NCBI RefSeq assembly: GCF_001653235.2
Contig: NC_035793.1
Location: 2,976,001-3,040,000, forward strand
Length of the DNA: 64,000 bases
Reading direction: 5' to 3'
Origin: Pochonia chlamydosporia 170
Lineage: Eukaryota > Ascomycota > Sordariomycetes > Hypocreales > Clavicipitaceae
Of this stretch, positions 23,132-34,909 are shown in pieces. The position numbers and the translations under genes were made by a program. The notes beneath the pieces were generated by a model. The model searched no databases and was not told the origin of the DNA. It saw only the letters and a program-made list of their open reading frames with translations. Positions within the stretch are counted from its first letter, which is position 1; each line of letters opens with the position of its first letter.

Positions 23132-25711
23132 AATGATGCGGGATAGTTTAACGCGTAATTGCAATAACGTGGCAGGGTAACGAAACCAGGTACTTGTGTG
23201 CTGCGAGAAGATAAAACAAGATATCGTCTTGCACGTTTATGCAAGGCCGGGATTGAGTACCATTAATAAACATTGAAGCAAGAGCATATCGACCACAATT
23301 CAACATACTTGCCTGAAACTGAGATATTTGCCGGCTCGGGATTCCACGAGCTCCTTCCGTAACCTTTCCACGATTTGGAAACGTATCGCCGGAACTTTCC
23401 TGGCTTACGAGTTACCATATTCACTGACCCCCTTCACCACGATGCCCAAGAAGGATGCCCAAGAAAACAACTTTACGATAACGTCAGCCGCCGTCGACTT
23501 GACGCTATGCTCTAGATTCTAGAAAGTGGTGATGGGGCTCGGAGTTTCCCATGAGACATGACACTTCTTCTACTCACCACCCCTGCTGTTCGGGCAGATG
23601 AATGGGGCGGAGATCCGTGTATTACCTGCAGGTAGCATTGTGCAGGCCATGGTACGGAGAACGTTTGGTGGAGAATATAACTGCGATGCGTCAACTGGTG
23701 AGATTATTTACGCGAGCCCTTGTTTTACTGAGGGCCTAGTCTGGCTTACATCTGGTCTGTGCACTATGCCTAGCATGGCTTAGCCATTTTGCTCTTTGGT
23801 TCAAGACTTGATGAGCAAAAATACAATCCGACCGTCGGACGACAGGCGTAGAGAAAACGTGGCAGTTGAAACGGGGGAGGGGTTGAGCACAACCTAACGA
23901 GTTGCCTGCAATTGGAAATGGACATGATTGGTTGTTGACGGCTAAAATAAAAGGTTGATAACGAATCCCGTATGTAAGTCCTGGTTGAAATGGCAGTCTG
24001 TCTCCCTGGCTTGTACAGCACAAAGGGCGTGATTGCGTTTGCAAGCGCCAGGGCATCACCAGACTTTGGTGTCTGGACTCTGGACTCTGGACACACTTTT
24101 CCACCAAAGAGGACGACCGCGATACAGAATACGTAACAACAGTCTGGTCTGGTCTGATCTGGCCTGGTACTTTTTTCTTTGTATGGGTCTCGCCCGTTCA
24201 GCCACCGTGCCTGTGCCGTTGCGTTGCGGCTGGGGCCAAATTGGTTTTGGTTTCCACCTCGGCTGATGCCGATGCGAATCTCTCAGTTGGCTAAGCCAAT
24301 CGACTGAATATTATTAACTAAGTTAGGAGCCGGGTCCGAGGACGGGACCCTCGAGTTCGTATGCAAGTTATGCAAATACCACGAATTTGGTTGGTCTCCA
24401 AGCGCGCTGTCAGCTGGATAAGCCGCGGCACGGTATGGTACGGTTTCATCAAGCTGATCAACATGGCTAAAGTCGGTACAACTAGACAGCTTCCAAGAGT
24501 GGCTGCTTCACTATTCATCCTTGATGGCAGGTTGTTCCCCGCATGTAGTTGGTGTAAAGGAATCTGATAAGCTCGACCTGCTTCTTTGCAACTTGCCAGA
24601 GTCCTGATTGAGGTAATTCTATGCAATATCGCTTAGGGTTGGGGTTAGACAGACAACATGGAGGGTTCATGGAGGCTGTAAGGGTGCGGTAGGGTGTGTC
24701 TGTAGTGTAACACAAACTGCAAGACGCAGGCAATGATGGTGGGATGGATTCAGTGGCACGGGTCATCATAGACGCCGGTGCAGATGACCCTGCATTTGGA
24801 GATGCAGATGATGATGCAGATGAACTTCAGCCCTTGCCAAAACACTGCAGCGAGTTGGAACGCCCCCAGCCACTATTCCGATTCATGAACTACTCAGGCA
24901 AACAGACTATTGAACTAGAAACGGTGAGAAGCGATGCACACGATGGACTAGAACCGGAGAAGACACCAGAGTCGTTCTGACTGGTTGCCACTGAGATGCA
25001 TTATCGCTCATCTGTCGGGCAAAGAGGAAAGCCTCGTCTCGTGGTGGCGGACGGCATCAGATGGTCAAGTGCCATTTCAATCCATGGATTGCGGACCAAC
25101 AACGGAGATTGGCGTCTTAGGACACGGCAGCTAAGCTAAGCTGACTGTACACTTTGTATTCGAGAAGGAACAAAATCGTACAAGAAAATACGAACGGTTT
25201 GAGATCTACCAATTGGTATCAGCTTTTGCTGTTGTGTTGGGTTGAGCGCCTCGAAACGAAAAGGATCAAATCAAGTCGAGGAAGCATCTTCTGGGACAAC
25301 GGGCCGAGACCACGTTTGCCGGAAATCAAGGCAAATATGCGAGCCACATTCCGTGCCTGTAGCCGGTAGACACGAAATACTTCATGTCATGTATATATGC
25401 TTACGCTGGATCTGTTCTTGGGGCACAACATCTGGCGGCTAGTTCTGCGGCCTGCGTCTTCTGGGGGCTGCTCGTTGCATCTATTCTCCCTCGTTGCATC
25501 TGATTGTTGCATGTCAAGTCAAATACTCAGCCCGTGCCCATGCCCATGTTGCATATACTGTGCTCCGTTTTCAAACTTGTAAACTTTATTTTTACAATTA
25601 ACGTTCCTCCCACGCAAACACACATACATACATCTTCCGTGGCTATATCATATATGTACTGCCGGGTTCCCCTCCACAACAACAACATCTTGTGCAAGTA
25701 TATCAGCAGTC
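23132..25711. other. Long gene-free region with short tandem repeats
   Basis: About 2.6 kb separates the YCII gene from the cluster regulator. Three tandem copies of TCTGGAC lie at 24072-24092, and CTGGT-type repeats at about 24142-24166. A GATGCAGATGA tract at about 24800-24822 produces a short acidic open frame (24744-24980) that I do not accept as a gene. The last 200 bp before 25712 should hold the regulator's promoter. Confidence 0.45.
24072..24092 (+). repeat. Short tandem repeat, TCTGGAC x3
   Basis: Three head-to-tail copies of the 7-mer TCTGGAC are directly visible in non-coding DNA. No function is suggested. Confidence 0.8.
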
Positions 25712-27815
25712 ATGATTGTGGCATCCCCTCCTCCCGTTCGTACCAAGCAGAGGCTTGCTTGCCAAGAGTGTCGACGGCGCAAGCTTCGATGTGATGGCAA
25801 TCAACCTCGCTGCTCCACGTGTGAGAATTCCGGGACGGAATGCGACGTCAGCACGAATCGTCCGCCAAGAGGTCCCAAGAAGGGGTACCTCAAGGCGCTG
25901 CAGAGCAAGATTGGTATGTCTCACTTTCTTGGCTGTTTCTTGGCCATCTGAGATGATCGACCGATCGACAGGGTCTTTCAGAAACAGACAATAAATAAAA
26001 GTACAAACCCGAGTAACTAACGACATGGCCTAGATACTCTTGAAAGTCGCCTCGAGGCGCAAGAGAACGGCCACTTGAAATGGCCGGATACCATCGACAA
26101 CGGCACGGACCTCATGTCGTCAATACCGTCGCTGCCATGCATGACGATCGCGGGATTCGAGAACCCAAAACTAGATGGCAACCTTTTTTCCATGTCCAAT
26201 CCCATGGTTTCGGATCAAGATCCGTTTCTTGCTGCCTTTGTTGATGTCTCTGCTTTGCCGCCAACGACGGCCATGTTGCCTGAACATGCGCCGCCGACGC
26301 CATCAACAACCACGGGGTCGAGCCGAACCACCAGCGGCATTCACGTTACAGATATCATGCAAGCCGAATTGTGCGTATAGCTTCATTTTTTACCTTTGAC
26401 AAGATTTTATTGACCGAATAAGTAGAGATCAATTATACTTTGACAGAATACACGCCGCTGTCCCCATCTTACACCAGCGCAGGTACCTCTCCTGGTCCAA
26501 GTCGCACTTCAAGACCAATTCGCGCCTCTGCCTTCAATATGCCATGTGGGCAACGGCGTCACTCATGTCAGCCCAATTCCAGCATATGCAAGACATGCTC
26601 TACTCAGAAGTAAAGCGCATGTTGGCCAACTCTAGCCTCCCAAGCTCGAGCCCAAGCCCAAGTTCCAGCTCCAGCTGCAGCTCCAGTTCAAGTTCAAGCT
26701 CCGGCAGCCAGAGCAATCACAACGCCGCAATACATGTCGAGCTGGTGCAAGCTTGGGTTCTTGCTGCGACGTACGAGTTTGTCAAGGCAAACCACCATGA
26801 GGCGTGTATCAGCGCCGGCCGCGCCCTTCGTCTTGCTCAGTTGATGGGGTTGTATAAACTCGACGTTTCAAATAATGCCACTGCAACTAGCGAGACCGAT
26901 TTTATTATTACCGAAGAGAAGCGCCGCGTATTCTGGATGGCGTTTACTCTTGAAAGTTTGTATAGTATGCGCAACGGCCTGCCTTTGGTGATACATGAGC
27001 ACAATGTAAGTCCCACCAACTGGACTACTTGCCCCATGACAACTTGAAGCTAATCTGTATAGATTACAACATTTCTACCTGTACCGGATCCAGAGTTCCA
27101 GAACGGCCAGCCCGTGCAGACAGGTTTTCTAAGCGACTGCATCGACAAGCGAAGCACCATTGTCAAATCACCACTCAACGAATGCATCATGCTCATGGCC
27201 ATGTGCGCGAGGACCCTGTTCCACGCCCACCAGTATAACACGCACTGCCAGAGCGGCCAGGCAGAGTGCGACCATCTCGACTGGCAAAAATGGCTCGACA
27301 ATGTGCTCCTGGTGCGGCTACAAACGCTGGCGCAGGACTATCCCTCCCCTACCAACTCGTGCGATCCCACGTTGCTCTTCGCTAGCTGCTTGGCACAAGC
27401 CACAATTGTCTACCTCTGCAGGGAGATGCAATCCATTGAGTGGCCTGATAATGGCGGCCGGGGCATCCCACTGGTAGCTGAGTATCAGCAGCGGGCTCTT
27501 GCTGCTGTTGAGCATACGCTTGAGTTTGCGCGATCACTGACGGATTTTCCTCCGTTCAAGGTAAGCAACTGCTTTCCTCTACACGCCGTTACTTGTTATG
27601 ACCTACTAACATGTTGTTTATAGATTAGCCCTTTTATGCCAATCCCGTTGTTCATCTGCGCCGAATTTCTGTCTCTAAATCGCTCTAATCCTGCGACCGC
27701 CCCTCTGCTACAGAACTTGGTGGATATACTTGGACAGTTGAAGGAGGTTGACAACCCTCAAAAGTATATAGGCCTGCCGGATCTGGACCTAGTTACAGCG
27801 TCTATGAATCTGTGA
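25712..27815 (+). CDS. Zn2Cys6 transcription factor, probable regulator of the polyketide cluster
   Basis: Exons 25712-25913, 26034-26370, 26426-27005, 27063-27560 and 27624-27815 give 602 residues. The zinc cluster spans residues 17-44: C-x2-C-x6-C-x6-C-x2-C-x6-C with the basic ECRRRKLRC loop; a linker ([12 protein letters not shown]) and a short coiled coil ([16 protein letters not shown]) for dimer formation follow. The fungal-specific domain begins near [23 protein letters not shown] and includes [15 protein letters not shown] Ser/Pro-rich tract (26628-26705) interrupts it. The gene's stop lies 276 bp from the stop of the dioxygenase gene, at the edge of the biosynthetic cluster, which makes it the likely pathway-specific nuclear activator; this role is inferred from position. 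Confidence 0.87.
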
Positions 27816-28091
27816 AGAGGGATGAGCGGAGTCGTTGTGGCGAGCTGTACATATTGCAGGCTTGGCGAGTTGGGCAAGGAGCGTTGTACTTGTTGCGCAT
27901 AGACTTGAATAGCAAATCGCAGCTTTTTTTTTACTTCAGTTCCAAATCATTGCATAGGTGTCGCTTGGAATACACTTTTATCATTGAGTTTTTTTCATAT
28001 TCACACTTGGATACTTTATGATGCGCCAGCTCAGCAAACTATACAATTGAATCGCCTACCAACTTGACTACATAAAGTAAAACTGTGCTCT

Positions 28092-29277
28092 CTATCTCAC
28101 CTCCAACTCCTTTGCATTCTTGAGCAAATCGCCCGTCTTACCACCAAACGTCTTGATCGCATTCTGGCGAATCTGCTCCCCGAGAACAATGCGACCGCCA
28201 GAGCCATCGAGAACCGGCGCATCAAGCTTCAAGTTCCCATTGAGGAAGAAGGCAACGCTGTAGCGATCCCTGTCCGTAGTGAGCACACGATGACGCGCGC
28301 TGCGATAGTACCCGCCCGTGTAGCGATCCATAGTATCGCTAATATTGATCACGTATGCGTCCTTCTTAGGCGGCACAGGAATCCATGTCTCGGTCGGCGG
28401 GTACCACACCTCAAGACCCTTTGTGCCCAGTTCCTGAAGAAGGATGGTGACGCAGCCGAAATCGGTGTGGTCGGCGACTGTGCTCTCTTCGTTAGCGACA
28501 TGTGCCTCGGTTTAGACACTAAATGTGGTTTGCAATTCACCTCCAAACTGTCTGTCGTCGCGGACAGGCTGTGGCCCGTAGTGAAGCATTCTCATCGGGA
28601 TGGAGGCATTCTCAGCCAGCACGTCGAGCGCATCGGGAGCGCAGTCCCATGACTCCGGGAGACCGCGGCGCAGAATCTTGAGCAGGATCTTGACCAGGTT
28701 CACCATCTGCGCCTGGTAGGCCATTACGGGCTGGCGGAAGTCCTCGTCCGGGATGGCTTTTGGCCAGAGGTTAGGCCCGCAGGAGAAAGTGCCTGCATCA
28801 GGATGGTCTGCGGGAATCTCCGCGCCTACGATGAATGTCTTGATTATTATCGTCAGTCGAAATTGCTCAGCGGTGGTTTTAAAAAAAAGTATTTGATGGC
28901 TTTGTTAGACAACAGAATGGCGGCGTGAAAAAATGTTATACCTCCTTCGTATCTGGCAGCAGACCCTTGTGGTGAGTCTGAATCAATGATGGTTCGTAGC
29001 CTCTGAAAGACTGGCCCAGGGAGTTGCTGACGCTAACAGACATGCGCTCCTCGATGGGAAGGGCGAAGAACTTCTTGGTCAGGTCAAGAATCTGCTGACG
29101 TGTCTCGGGGGTGACACCGTGCTCGACAATCTGGAAGAAGCCGTACGTGGTGGCGGCATGATGGACTTGGTCGACGACATGCTGTTTGTCTGCCTCGGTA
29201 GCGTCAGGGTTCAACCAAGCACCAATGTCGACGGTGGGGATGTAAGCAGGGGATGCTTCAGTTGTTTTGATAGCCAT
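28092..29277 (-). CDS. 2-oxoglutarate/Fe(II)-dependent dioxygenase of the polyketide cluster
   Basis: Minus-strand exons 29277-28942, 28838-28541 and 28477-28092 give 339 residues. The first intron ends in AAG rather than the commoner CAG or TAG, but this is the only junction that keeps [11 protein letters not shown] in frame. The N-terminal DIOX_N part has PTVDIGAWL and [11 protein letters not shown]. The iron ligands are His215, Asp217 (VADHTDFG) and His274 (SARHRV); Arg283-x-Ser285 (RYS) binds the 2-oxoglutarate carboxylate. It therefore couples oxidative decarboxylation of 2-oxoglutarate to C-H oxidation. In tropolone clusters a related enzyme (TropC) drives ring expansion; in citrinin clusters one (CitB) oxidises a methyl group. 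It is divergent from the transporter gene. Confidence 0.88.
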
Positions 29278-29604
29278 GGTTGTATGTGTGCTCTGTAATC
29301 TGTCTGGTATCAAAGGCCTGCCTGTCTCTACAGTGCTGTACGTCGCTAGTGCGGTTTAGAAGGGGGCGTCTAACCTGCCGTTTTCACGAGAGAGTGGTCA
29401 GAGCTACGACGACTATAATATCCCAAAATCCATGCACCTTCTACATAGTCTGGCTGTGAGCAGCCCATCATGTGTGAGCGAGGCTCAGCTGAGCCAGGCT
29501 AAACCGGTGACAACACACAGCTGCAAAGTTTTCCCTTGGAACATTTGAACTGATAAATAGAGCTTCCGAGCGGCAAATCTACTCGTCTCGGGCGGGTGCT
29601 CAGG

Positions 29605-29637
29605 TTACAGCAATTCCTATCTCCGTGGTGTGGGTGG
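29605..29637 (+). repeat. Imperfect direct repeat, copy 1 (second copy at 29728-29758)
   Basis: The two copies share TTACAGCAATTC and then TCCG, GGTGTG and GTGG with small differences, start 123 bp apart, and lie in the divergent promoter of two cluster genes. They may be binding sites for the cluster regulator; that is inference. Confidence 0.55.
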
Positions 29638-29707
29638 GAACAAAGCGCCCAGGAACACCCCCTTCGTGTCCCCTCTGACCGGCATATTTGTGTGACTCTG
29701 ATCTGTC

Positions 29708-29726
29708 CGGAGTAGATGCCCCTCCG
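29708..29726. promoter_or_regulatory. CGGAG-N9-CTCCG inverted repeat, candidate zinc-cluster site
   Basis: A perfect 5-bp inverted repeat with CGG/CCG ends sits just ahead of the second direct-repeat copy. Paired CGG triplets with a fixed spacer are the usual target of dimeric Zn2Cys6 proteins. The promoter position between the dioxygenase and transporter genes fits control by the regulator at 25712, but binding has not been shown. Confidence 0.45.
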
Positions 29727-30634
29727 ATTACAGCAATTCGTAGATCCGGTGTGAGTGGAGCATTCAATGTTTAAGCCCCCCGGAGTTATTAGCTTCCAAA
29801 GGATGGCAGGGCTGAAATTGGGGGCTGCCGTTCGTCTGCAGGGGACTGGAGGAGCGGGAGAGAGTCTTTCCCGAAGAGGAAACAGAAACTCCCGGCCAAC
29901 GTAAACTCCTCAAGCCACAAGGAATTCATGGTGGTCCAAGAGGGGGTCGCGCCTTTGTCGAGTTCGGGGTTTTGACAGAAAAGCCCGCAAACTAAATCGT
30001 GCTCCCCAATAACCCTACAGTATTTTCCTTTGGTACCGAGAAGAAGTCCGTCTCTTGCAGCAAGTAGCGTCTTCGTTATGCCAAGACATAAGCTACTTAA
30101 ATAACCTTAACCCTTGCCCCAGGTGTGTCTCCATAAATCGGTGTCAGCACGAGATCCGTGACAGGAACTAGGGGTCCTGGTAGTGCTGCCATCCGGATCT
30201 CTGAGGGTGATGAAGGGTGGCCCACCTACGGGAAGACGGGCTCGGCGCTGACTTGGCTTGCTCGGCGTTTCTTTATTGTTTCGCAGTCAAGCAGTCTGCT
30301 GTCGTGGACTTCCAAGATAGTTGGGCTTGCAGAGTTACGTGGGCCATCTCGGATTTCGGGTTGCCACCTCGGAAGAAGGATACATGGAATATGTACTTTG
30401 ACTGTCGTGATTGACAATGAAAGCCTTATAGTGCCCGTAACAAAGTTTCTTCCAGATTTAGACATGCTATACTTTATTGCGCTTGTTTGTTGCACTTGTT
30501 ATGCAAGTCACGCTCACCAAGACGTTCTTCCTATCCACTGATTAAAACAAGCGTGCTTCAAATTAACAAAACTCCAACTACAACTCTATCATTTCTCCAA
30601 ACAAACAACCATTACGGTGTTACGTTTGACCAAA

Positions 30635-32011
30635 ATGACCAGAGACGAAAAGTCAGACTTTGCCAAGGGCGACGACATACCTGGTACTGACCAAAGCTCC
30701 AGGTCAAGTCAAACCCAAGATCAACCCGCAGGTGTATTACCAGAGCAGCAGAAGGATTTGGAACAACAACCTCCTCCTGCTCCTGGCCCTCCTGCGATTG
30801 CACCTCCTCCCAATGGCGGCCGTGTTGCGTGGACGCAAGTCCTCTGCGGCTTCTGCCTGTTCTTCAATACGTTTGGTATACTCACCAGCTTTGGTGTCTT
30901 CCAAACCTACTATGAGTCCACGTCGTCTCCCTTCCGTCGTGCCACTTCAGATATCTCCTGGATCGGATCGCTCCAGGTATTTCTCCTGCAGTTCAGCGGC
31001 ATCATCGTCGGCCCCATCTTTGACAAGGGCTACATCCGCTTGCTGCTTGGCCTTGGCGGCTTTCTCATCGTGTTTGGGCACATGATGCTCAGTATCGCGA
31101 GCGCCTACTGGCAGATTTTGCTTGCCCAGGGTTTCTGCGTCGGTATCGGCATGGGCTGCTTGTTTGTCCCTTCCATCTCCCTTCTGCCGTCGTACTTTTC
31201 CACACGGCTGGGTTTGGCGATTGGCCTCGCATCTGCAGGTAGTTCCGTGGGAGGTGTCATCTATCCCGTCATCATGCAACAACTGGTTGAAAAGGCAGGC
31301 TTCCCCTGGGCTGTCCGGGTCCTCGCCTTCGTCTCACTTGTGACGTTGGCGGTGCCATTCACCCTCATGCGGGTTCGGTTCAAGCCGGCCAAGGCCCGCG
31401 CCATGATCGACTGGACGGCATTCCAGGATCTTCCTTTCCTGTGGTTCGCCTTGGCAACAGCCATTGCATTCATGGGGTTGACTGGCTACCAAATTTTGTT
31501 TGCTTTCTACGCCAAGGAGCAGGGCATCACTTCAACAGCGTTTGCCTTTAATCTTGTCTCCATCTACAACGCCATGTCTACCGTGGGACGCATTGTACCT
31601 AATGCCATCTCAGATAAGATTGGCCAGTTCAACGTCCTCGCACCTGCGGTTTTACTCACCGGCGCGGTTTACCTCTGTACCATGGCCACGCATACGCAGG
31701 GAGTCATGATTGGAATCACCTTGCTTGCTGGGTTTTTCCTTGGTGTTCTCACTGCCATGCCGCCGGTGTGCTTGGCCGTGCTTACCAAGGACAAGTCCAA
31801 GATTGGGACGAGAATTGGCACTGGTTTTGCCATTATTTCGCTTGGCACGCTTACTGGTGGCCCGGCGTCCGGTGCAATTGTGCAGCGAAGTCATCCTTTG
31901 GCGTGGACGGCAGTTTGGTCGTTTACCGGAGCTTGCATGTTGGTTGCAGGTTCAATGTACGCTGCTCTCCGAGTCGCGAGGTCTGGATGGAAACCACTTG
32001 TCAAGGCGTAG
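30635..32011 (+). CDS. MFS transporter, monocarboxylate (MCT/MCH) family, in the polyketide cluster
   Basis: This is an intronless 458-residue membrane protein; I chose the ATG at 30635, since the open frame before it has only a GTG start. After a hydrophilic, proline-rich N-terminus of about 60 residues, GGRVAWTQVLCGFCLFFNTFGILTSFGVFQTYY is the helix 1 signature of fungal MCT-type proteins (conserved D/N-G-G-x-x-W). SDISWIGSLQVFLLQFSG, the glycine-rich ACVGIGMGCLFVPS-type helix and RLGLAIGLASAGSSVGGVIYP follow, and twelve helices can be counted in two blocks. Family members export or import carboxylates and riboflavin. Position in the cluster suggests export of the polyketide product or its acid form; this is inferred. 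Confidence 0.87.
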   Translation: MTRDEKSDFAKGDDIPGTDQSSRSSQTQDQPAGVLPEQQKDLEQQPPPAPGPPAIAPPPNGGRVAWTQVLCGFCLFFNTFGILTSFGVFQTYYESTSSPFRRATSDISWIGSLQVFLLQFSGIIVGPIFDKGYIRLLLGLGGFLIVFGHMMLSIASAYWQILLAQGFCVGIGMGCLFVPSISLLPSYFSTRLGLAIGLASAGSSVGGVIYPVIMQQLVEKAGFPWAVRVLAFVSLVTLAVPFTLMRVRFKPAKARAMIDWTAFQDLPFLWFALATAIAFMGLTGYQILFAFYAKEQGITSTAFAFNLVSIYNAMSTVGRIVPNAISDKIGQFNVLAPAVLLTGAVYLCTMATHTQGVMIGITLLAGFFLGVLTAMPPVCLAVLTKDKSKIGTRIGTGFAIISLGTLTGGPASGAIVQRSHPLAWTAVWSFTGACMLVAGSMYAALRVARSGWKPLVKA

Positions 32012-32376
32012 TTGAGGTTGTAGCTCAAGGGGTTGTGAAACATGTTCGCGGAGGTACATTTATGACATTGTCAAAGCATAGACGCAGGGCAATTGGGGCG
32101 CCGTTTTGGTAAATACGTATCAGATTGAGATTTTATACGGCCTAGATAGAATGAACTAATAGATGACAATTCATGACTCTTTTAGCAGGGCAGTCTAAGC
32201 GATAACGTTGTGTCCTTGCAACCAAGCACACACCCCGTAAAATACCATCATGGTCTTAGTTGGTGTGTCGTGAGCACTAACGAGTACCGTCATAAGTTGT
32301 GCAGCATTAATAAACAAACGAATCCATATGAATACAAAAATTAATGCTCAGACGCTTCTTTTCATTGAGAGTCTAA
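32012..32376. other. Convergent 3' intergenic region
   Basis: A 365-bp spacer lies between the stops of the transporter and flavoenzyme genes. Nothing was recognised. Confidence 0.5.
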
Positions 32377-33858
32377 CTACGACTTGACCCGTATGGTGTT
32401 AACCGCCCTCCCATACTTCTCTACGCTCTGTCTAACCATCCCCATGTAATCAAAGTTCCAAATCTTCAGCGTTCGATCCATAATCTCCTCAAAACACGTC
32501 TCGGCGGAGACTCGCTTCGCTGGGTCAGCAAAGTCGGGGCTATGCTGCAAATCACACACTCTCCTGCTGCTGTTGACCAGCCATTGGCTCCTCCCCCTTC
32601 TCGCATCATCATAAACACGCAAGGCAGCAGCCACAGCGTCGGCTTTGCTCACGCCGCCGATTCGAACTGTGCCAGCCACCTCAGCCAGGAGGACAGAAAG
32701 GCAGAGTGCATCCTCGATGCCCATGCCGGCTCCTGCGCCATGGTGTGGTGTGCTCGCGTGCGCGGCGTCGCCGGCTACACAGACCCTGCCGTTGTTGTAA
32801 TGCGCAAGAGGGTGTTCGTACATGTCGAAAAGTCCCATCACGGGTACTGTTTCGGGCATCTTTTCCAATAGGTTCCTGATCCTGGGGTGCCAGTCCTTGA
32901 AGGCAGCCTCGATATCAGAACGGGGGCTCTGTCGGGCAGTCCAGGAGCCCTCTTCGGACCAGGGCTGGGGATCATGGTAAAACAAGGCTACGTTGACCAA
33001 GGTGTTTTGTGCAACGGGATAGTGAAGCAAGTTGGCGCCAGGGCCTATGTGGTTGTAGTAGATGGATGCTGTGGTTGCGCCGAGGGCATCGGCGGCTGCA
33101 GCCATGGGAACAAGAACTCGGGCAGATCGCACATTTGTGTAGGTTGGCACGCCCTCCTTCGGAGGCGAAAAGGGATTGAGCACAAACTCGCGAGTCCTAG
33201 ATCTTATGCCGTCACATCCAACAACTGCAATGAGTCTGTGTTAGTGCCAGCCATGGGGTGGATTCTCTGTGAGTTGAGTTGAGCCCTACGAACCTGCATC
33301 CGCTGTGGCTATCGTGCCATCCGTGAATCTCAATGTGAGTCGACCGCCATCTTCAGGGTCTGCAATGCTCTCCAATTCCTTATTGAAATGGATCATGTCA
33401 CTGGGAAAGAGGGTTCCCATCTGGTCGAGGAAGTGATCCCTCCTCGTGCCTTCGATGCCCTTGTAACCAGCATCTGCCTTCATGTATTGTCTCTGCCATC
33501 CACCAGGGGTAATCTCCCATTCCTTATTCTTCGCAAGCTTACCAATATCCAAGTCCTGAGAGAACCCATCAACCCATCTGAGGTAGTCGTGTGGATCGTC
33601 AGGATCCAATGCGGAAATGGGCACACCTCCGCAAAGACGCAGAGCAGTAATGACACCGGGATCAATCATCTCCATACATGCCTTGGCCGCAATGTTGAAG
33701 CCGATTCCGGCACCAGACTCACGGAATGTTGACGATCTCTCGTAAATTGAGACGGGCACCGAGCGCCGATGAAGACCAGCAGCGAGTATCAAGCCAACGA
33801 TTCCGCCACCCACGATGGCGATCTCAGGCGGACTCTCAGACGTTGGCCGGGATCCCAT
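32377..33858 (-). CDS. FAD-dependent aromatic monooxygenase, TropB/salicylate-hydroxylase-like
   Basis: Minus-strand exons 33858-33294 and 33224-32377 (69-nt intron, GTTCGT...CAG) give 470 residues. GGGIVGLILAAGL (about 17-29) binds FAD; CDGIRSRTR (192-200) is the DG motif that contacts FAD and NAD(P)H; CVAGDAAHASTPHHGAGAGMGIEDA is the GD motif. This is a class A flavoprotein hydroxylase. Two residues with the spacing of the TropB substrate clamp are present: Arg224 and Tyr257, 33 apart, as I recall Arg206 and Tyr239 in TropB. The C-terminal SSRRVCDL...CFEEIMDRTLKIWNFDY block is also typical of TropB/SorbC-like enzymes. It probably hydroxylates and dearomatises the resorcylaldehyde made by the PKS. 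Confidence is high for family, moderate for reaction. Confidence 0.88.
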
Positions 33859-34909
33859 TGTGACGAGAAGATGTTTCAGTATAGAATGAGTTGTGTACAG
33901 ATGATGCGATTGGCATTGATCTAATCTAGATTTAGCTCAGGCTGGCAGCTTATATAACTTTTAATGTCTCAAGGCTTGCACATGAGTGTAAATATGAGAT
34001 CGAAGGTATCACCAACAGTCATTTCCGTCTCTTCATGCAATCCTACATTTCGAAATATGCAGAAAGTGCATTCACTGTTACTCAACTTCACAGGACTCAA
34101 TCCATCGATGGTCTGAAAATCCGATCCCGAGGCAGCCCGACGCTAGTACTCTATATAATCGACATCTGTAAGCTGAATCGGTTGTTGATTTGACAACTCG
34201 GAATTTCTAGAATTATTTCCTAAAATGGCATGTAGCTCCACTACTCTATCAAGTGGGCTCTGTGGCCGTCTATAGGTCGACTGAGAGAAACTCCGAGGAT
34301 CCTAGCCGCATTCCTGCCTATCTGCTTATGGACTAATTGGTGAGACGAGATAGTTTACCCACGGAGCTCAATGCAAGGGACTGGAAATAACAAGCATTTG
34401 ATTCGTCCAATTTCACCTCGATCTTACAGTCGACGGAGTTTGCCAGCCAGCTGAAGACGCAGGTTCCACACAGTCGGTTTGCGAGTTCTCGCTACCACTC
34501 TATGTCCAGCCTCATCCGGCCCTTGTTCGTGATCATTGCCTTACCCCTTGTGATATCCCAGCCTGAATACCCACAAGGATGAACATGTGGTGACTGTGCA
34601 ATCTAGGGTTTCATGCCGGAAGTTTAGGTGCGTAGCCGCCGTGTTGCAGGCATTGCAACCTGAGCACGTTCCTACATGCTGACCCAGGGGCGTGTTGTTA
34701 GAGTCCGGTTCCCATCGAGATAGCCATGTTGGTGCCTATCAGATAGACGTTTTGGCTCTTTGAGTCAGGAAACTCCTCCCTAAGAAGAAGTGTATACTTC
34801 CTTGTCTCCCCATTGTCGGGAATTTCTGCTTCCTTGTGTTACACTATCAAAACCACCCTACTCATCCTTTCGTTTTGCATGTATCCTGTGGAAGTCGTCT
34901 ACAGCCAAC
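33859..34909. promoter_or_regulatory. Divergent promoter region of the flavoenzyme and hydrolase genes
   Basis: This 1.05-kb region has a TATATAA box near 33951, about 93 bp from the flavoenzyme start on the minus strand, and another near 34152. AACTCCG at about 34289 and its complement CGGAGTT at about 34433 echo the CGGAG half-sites in the dioxygenase/transporter promoter. No gene is supported here. Confidence 0.45.

Larger units (their letters stand above)
29278..30634. promoter_or_regulatory. Divergent promoter region of the dioxygenase and transporter genes
   Basis: This 1.36-kb region serves two cluster genes in opposite directions. It contains an imperfect direct repeat of about 32 bp (29605 and 29728) and a CGGAG-N9-CTCCG inverted repeat, both listed separately, plus a CGGAGTT at about 29779. 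No gene is supported inside it. Confidence 0.5.

Noticed and set aside
24744..24980. Acidic open frame of 78 codons
   Set aside because: It is produced by a GATGCAGATGA-type repeat, has no domain and lacks a supported splice pattern.
34790..34909. Forty-residue N-terminal extension of the serine hydrolase
   Set aside because: It would start at GTG; the first ATG in frame is at 34910, just ahead of the conserved FSH1 strand.
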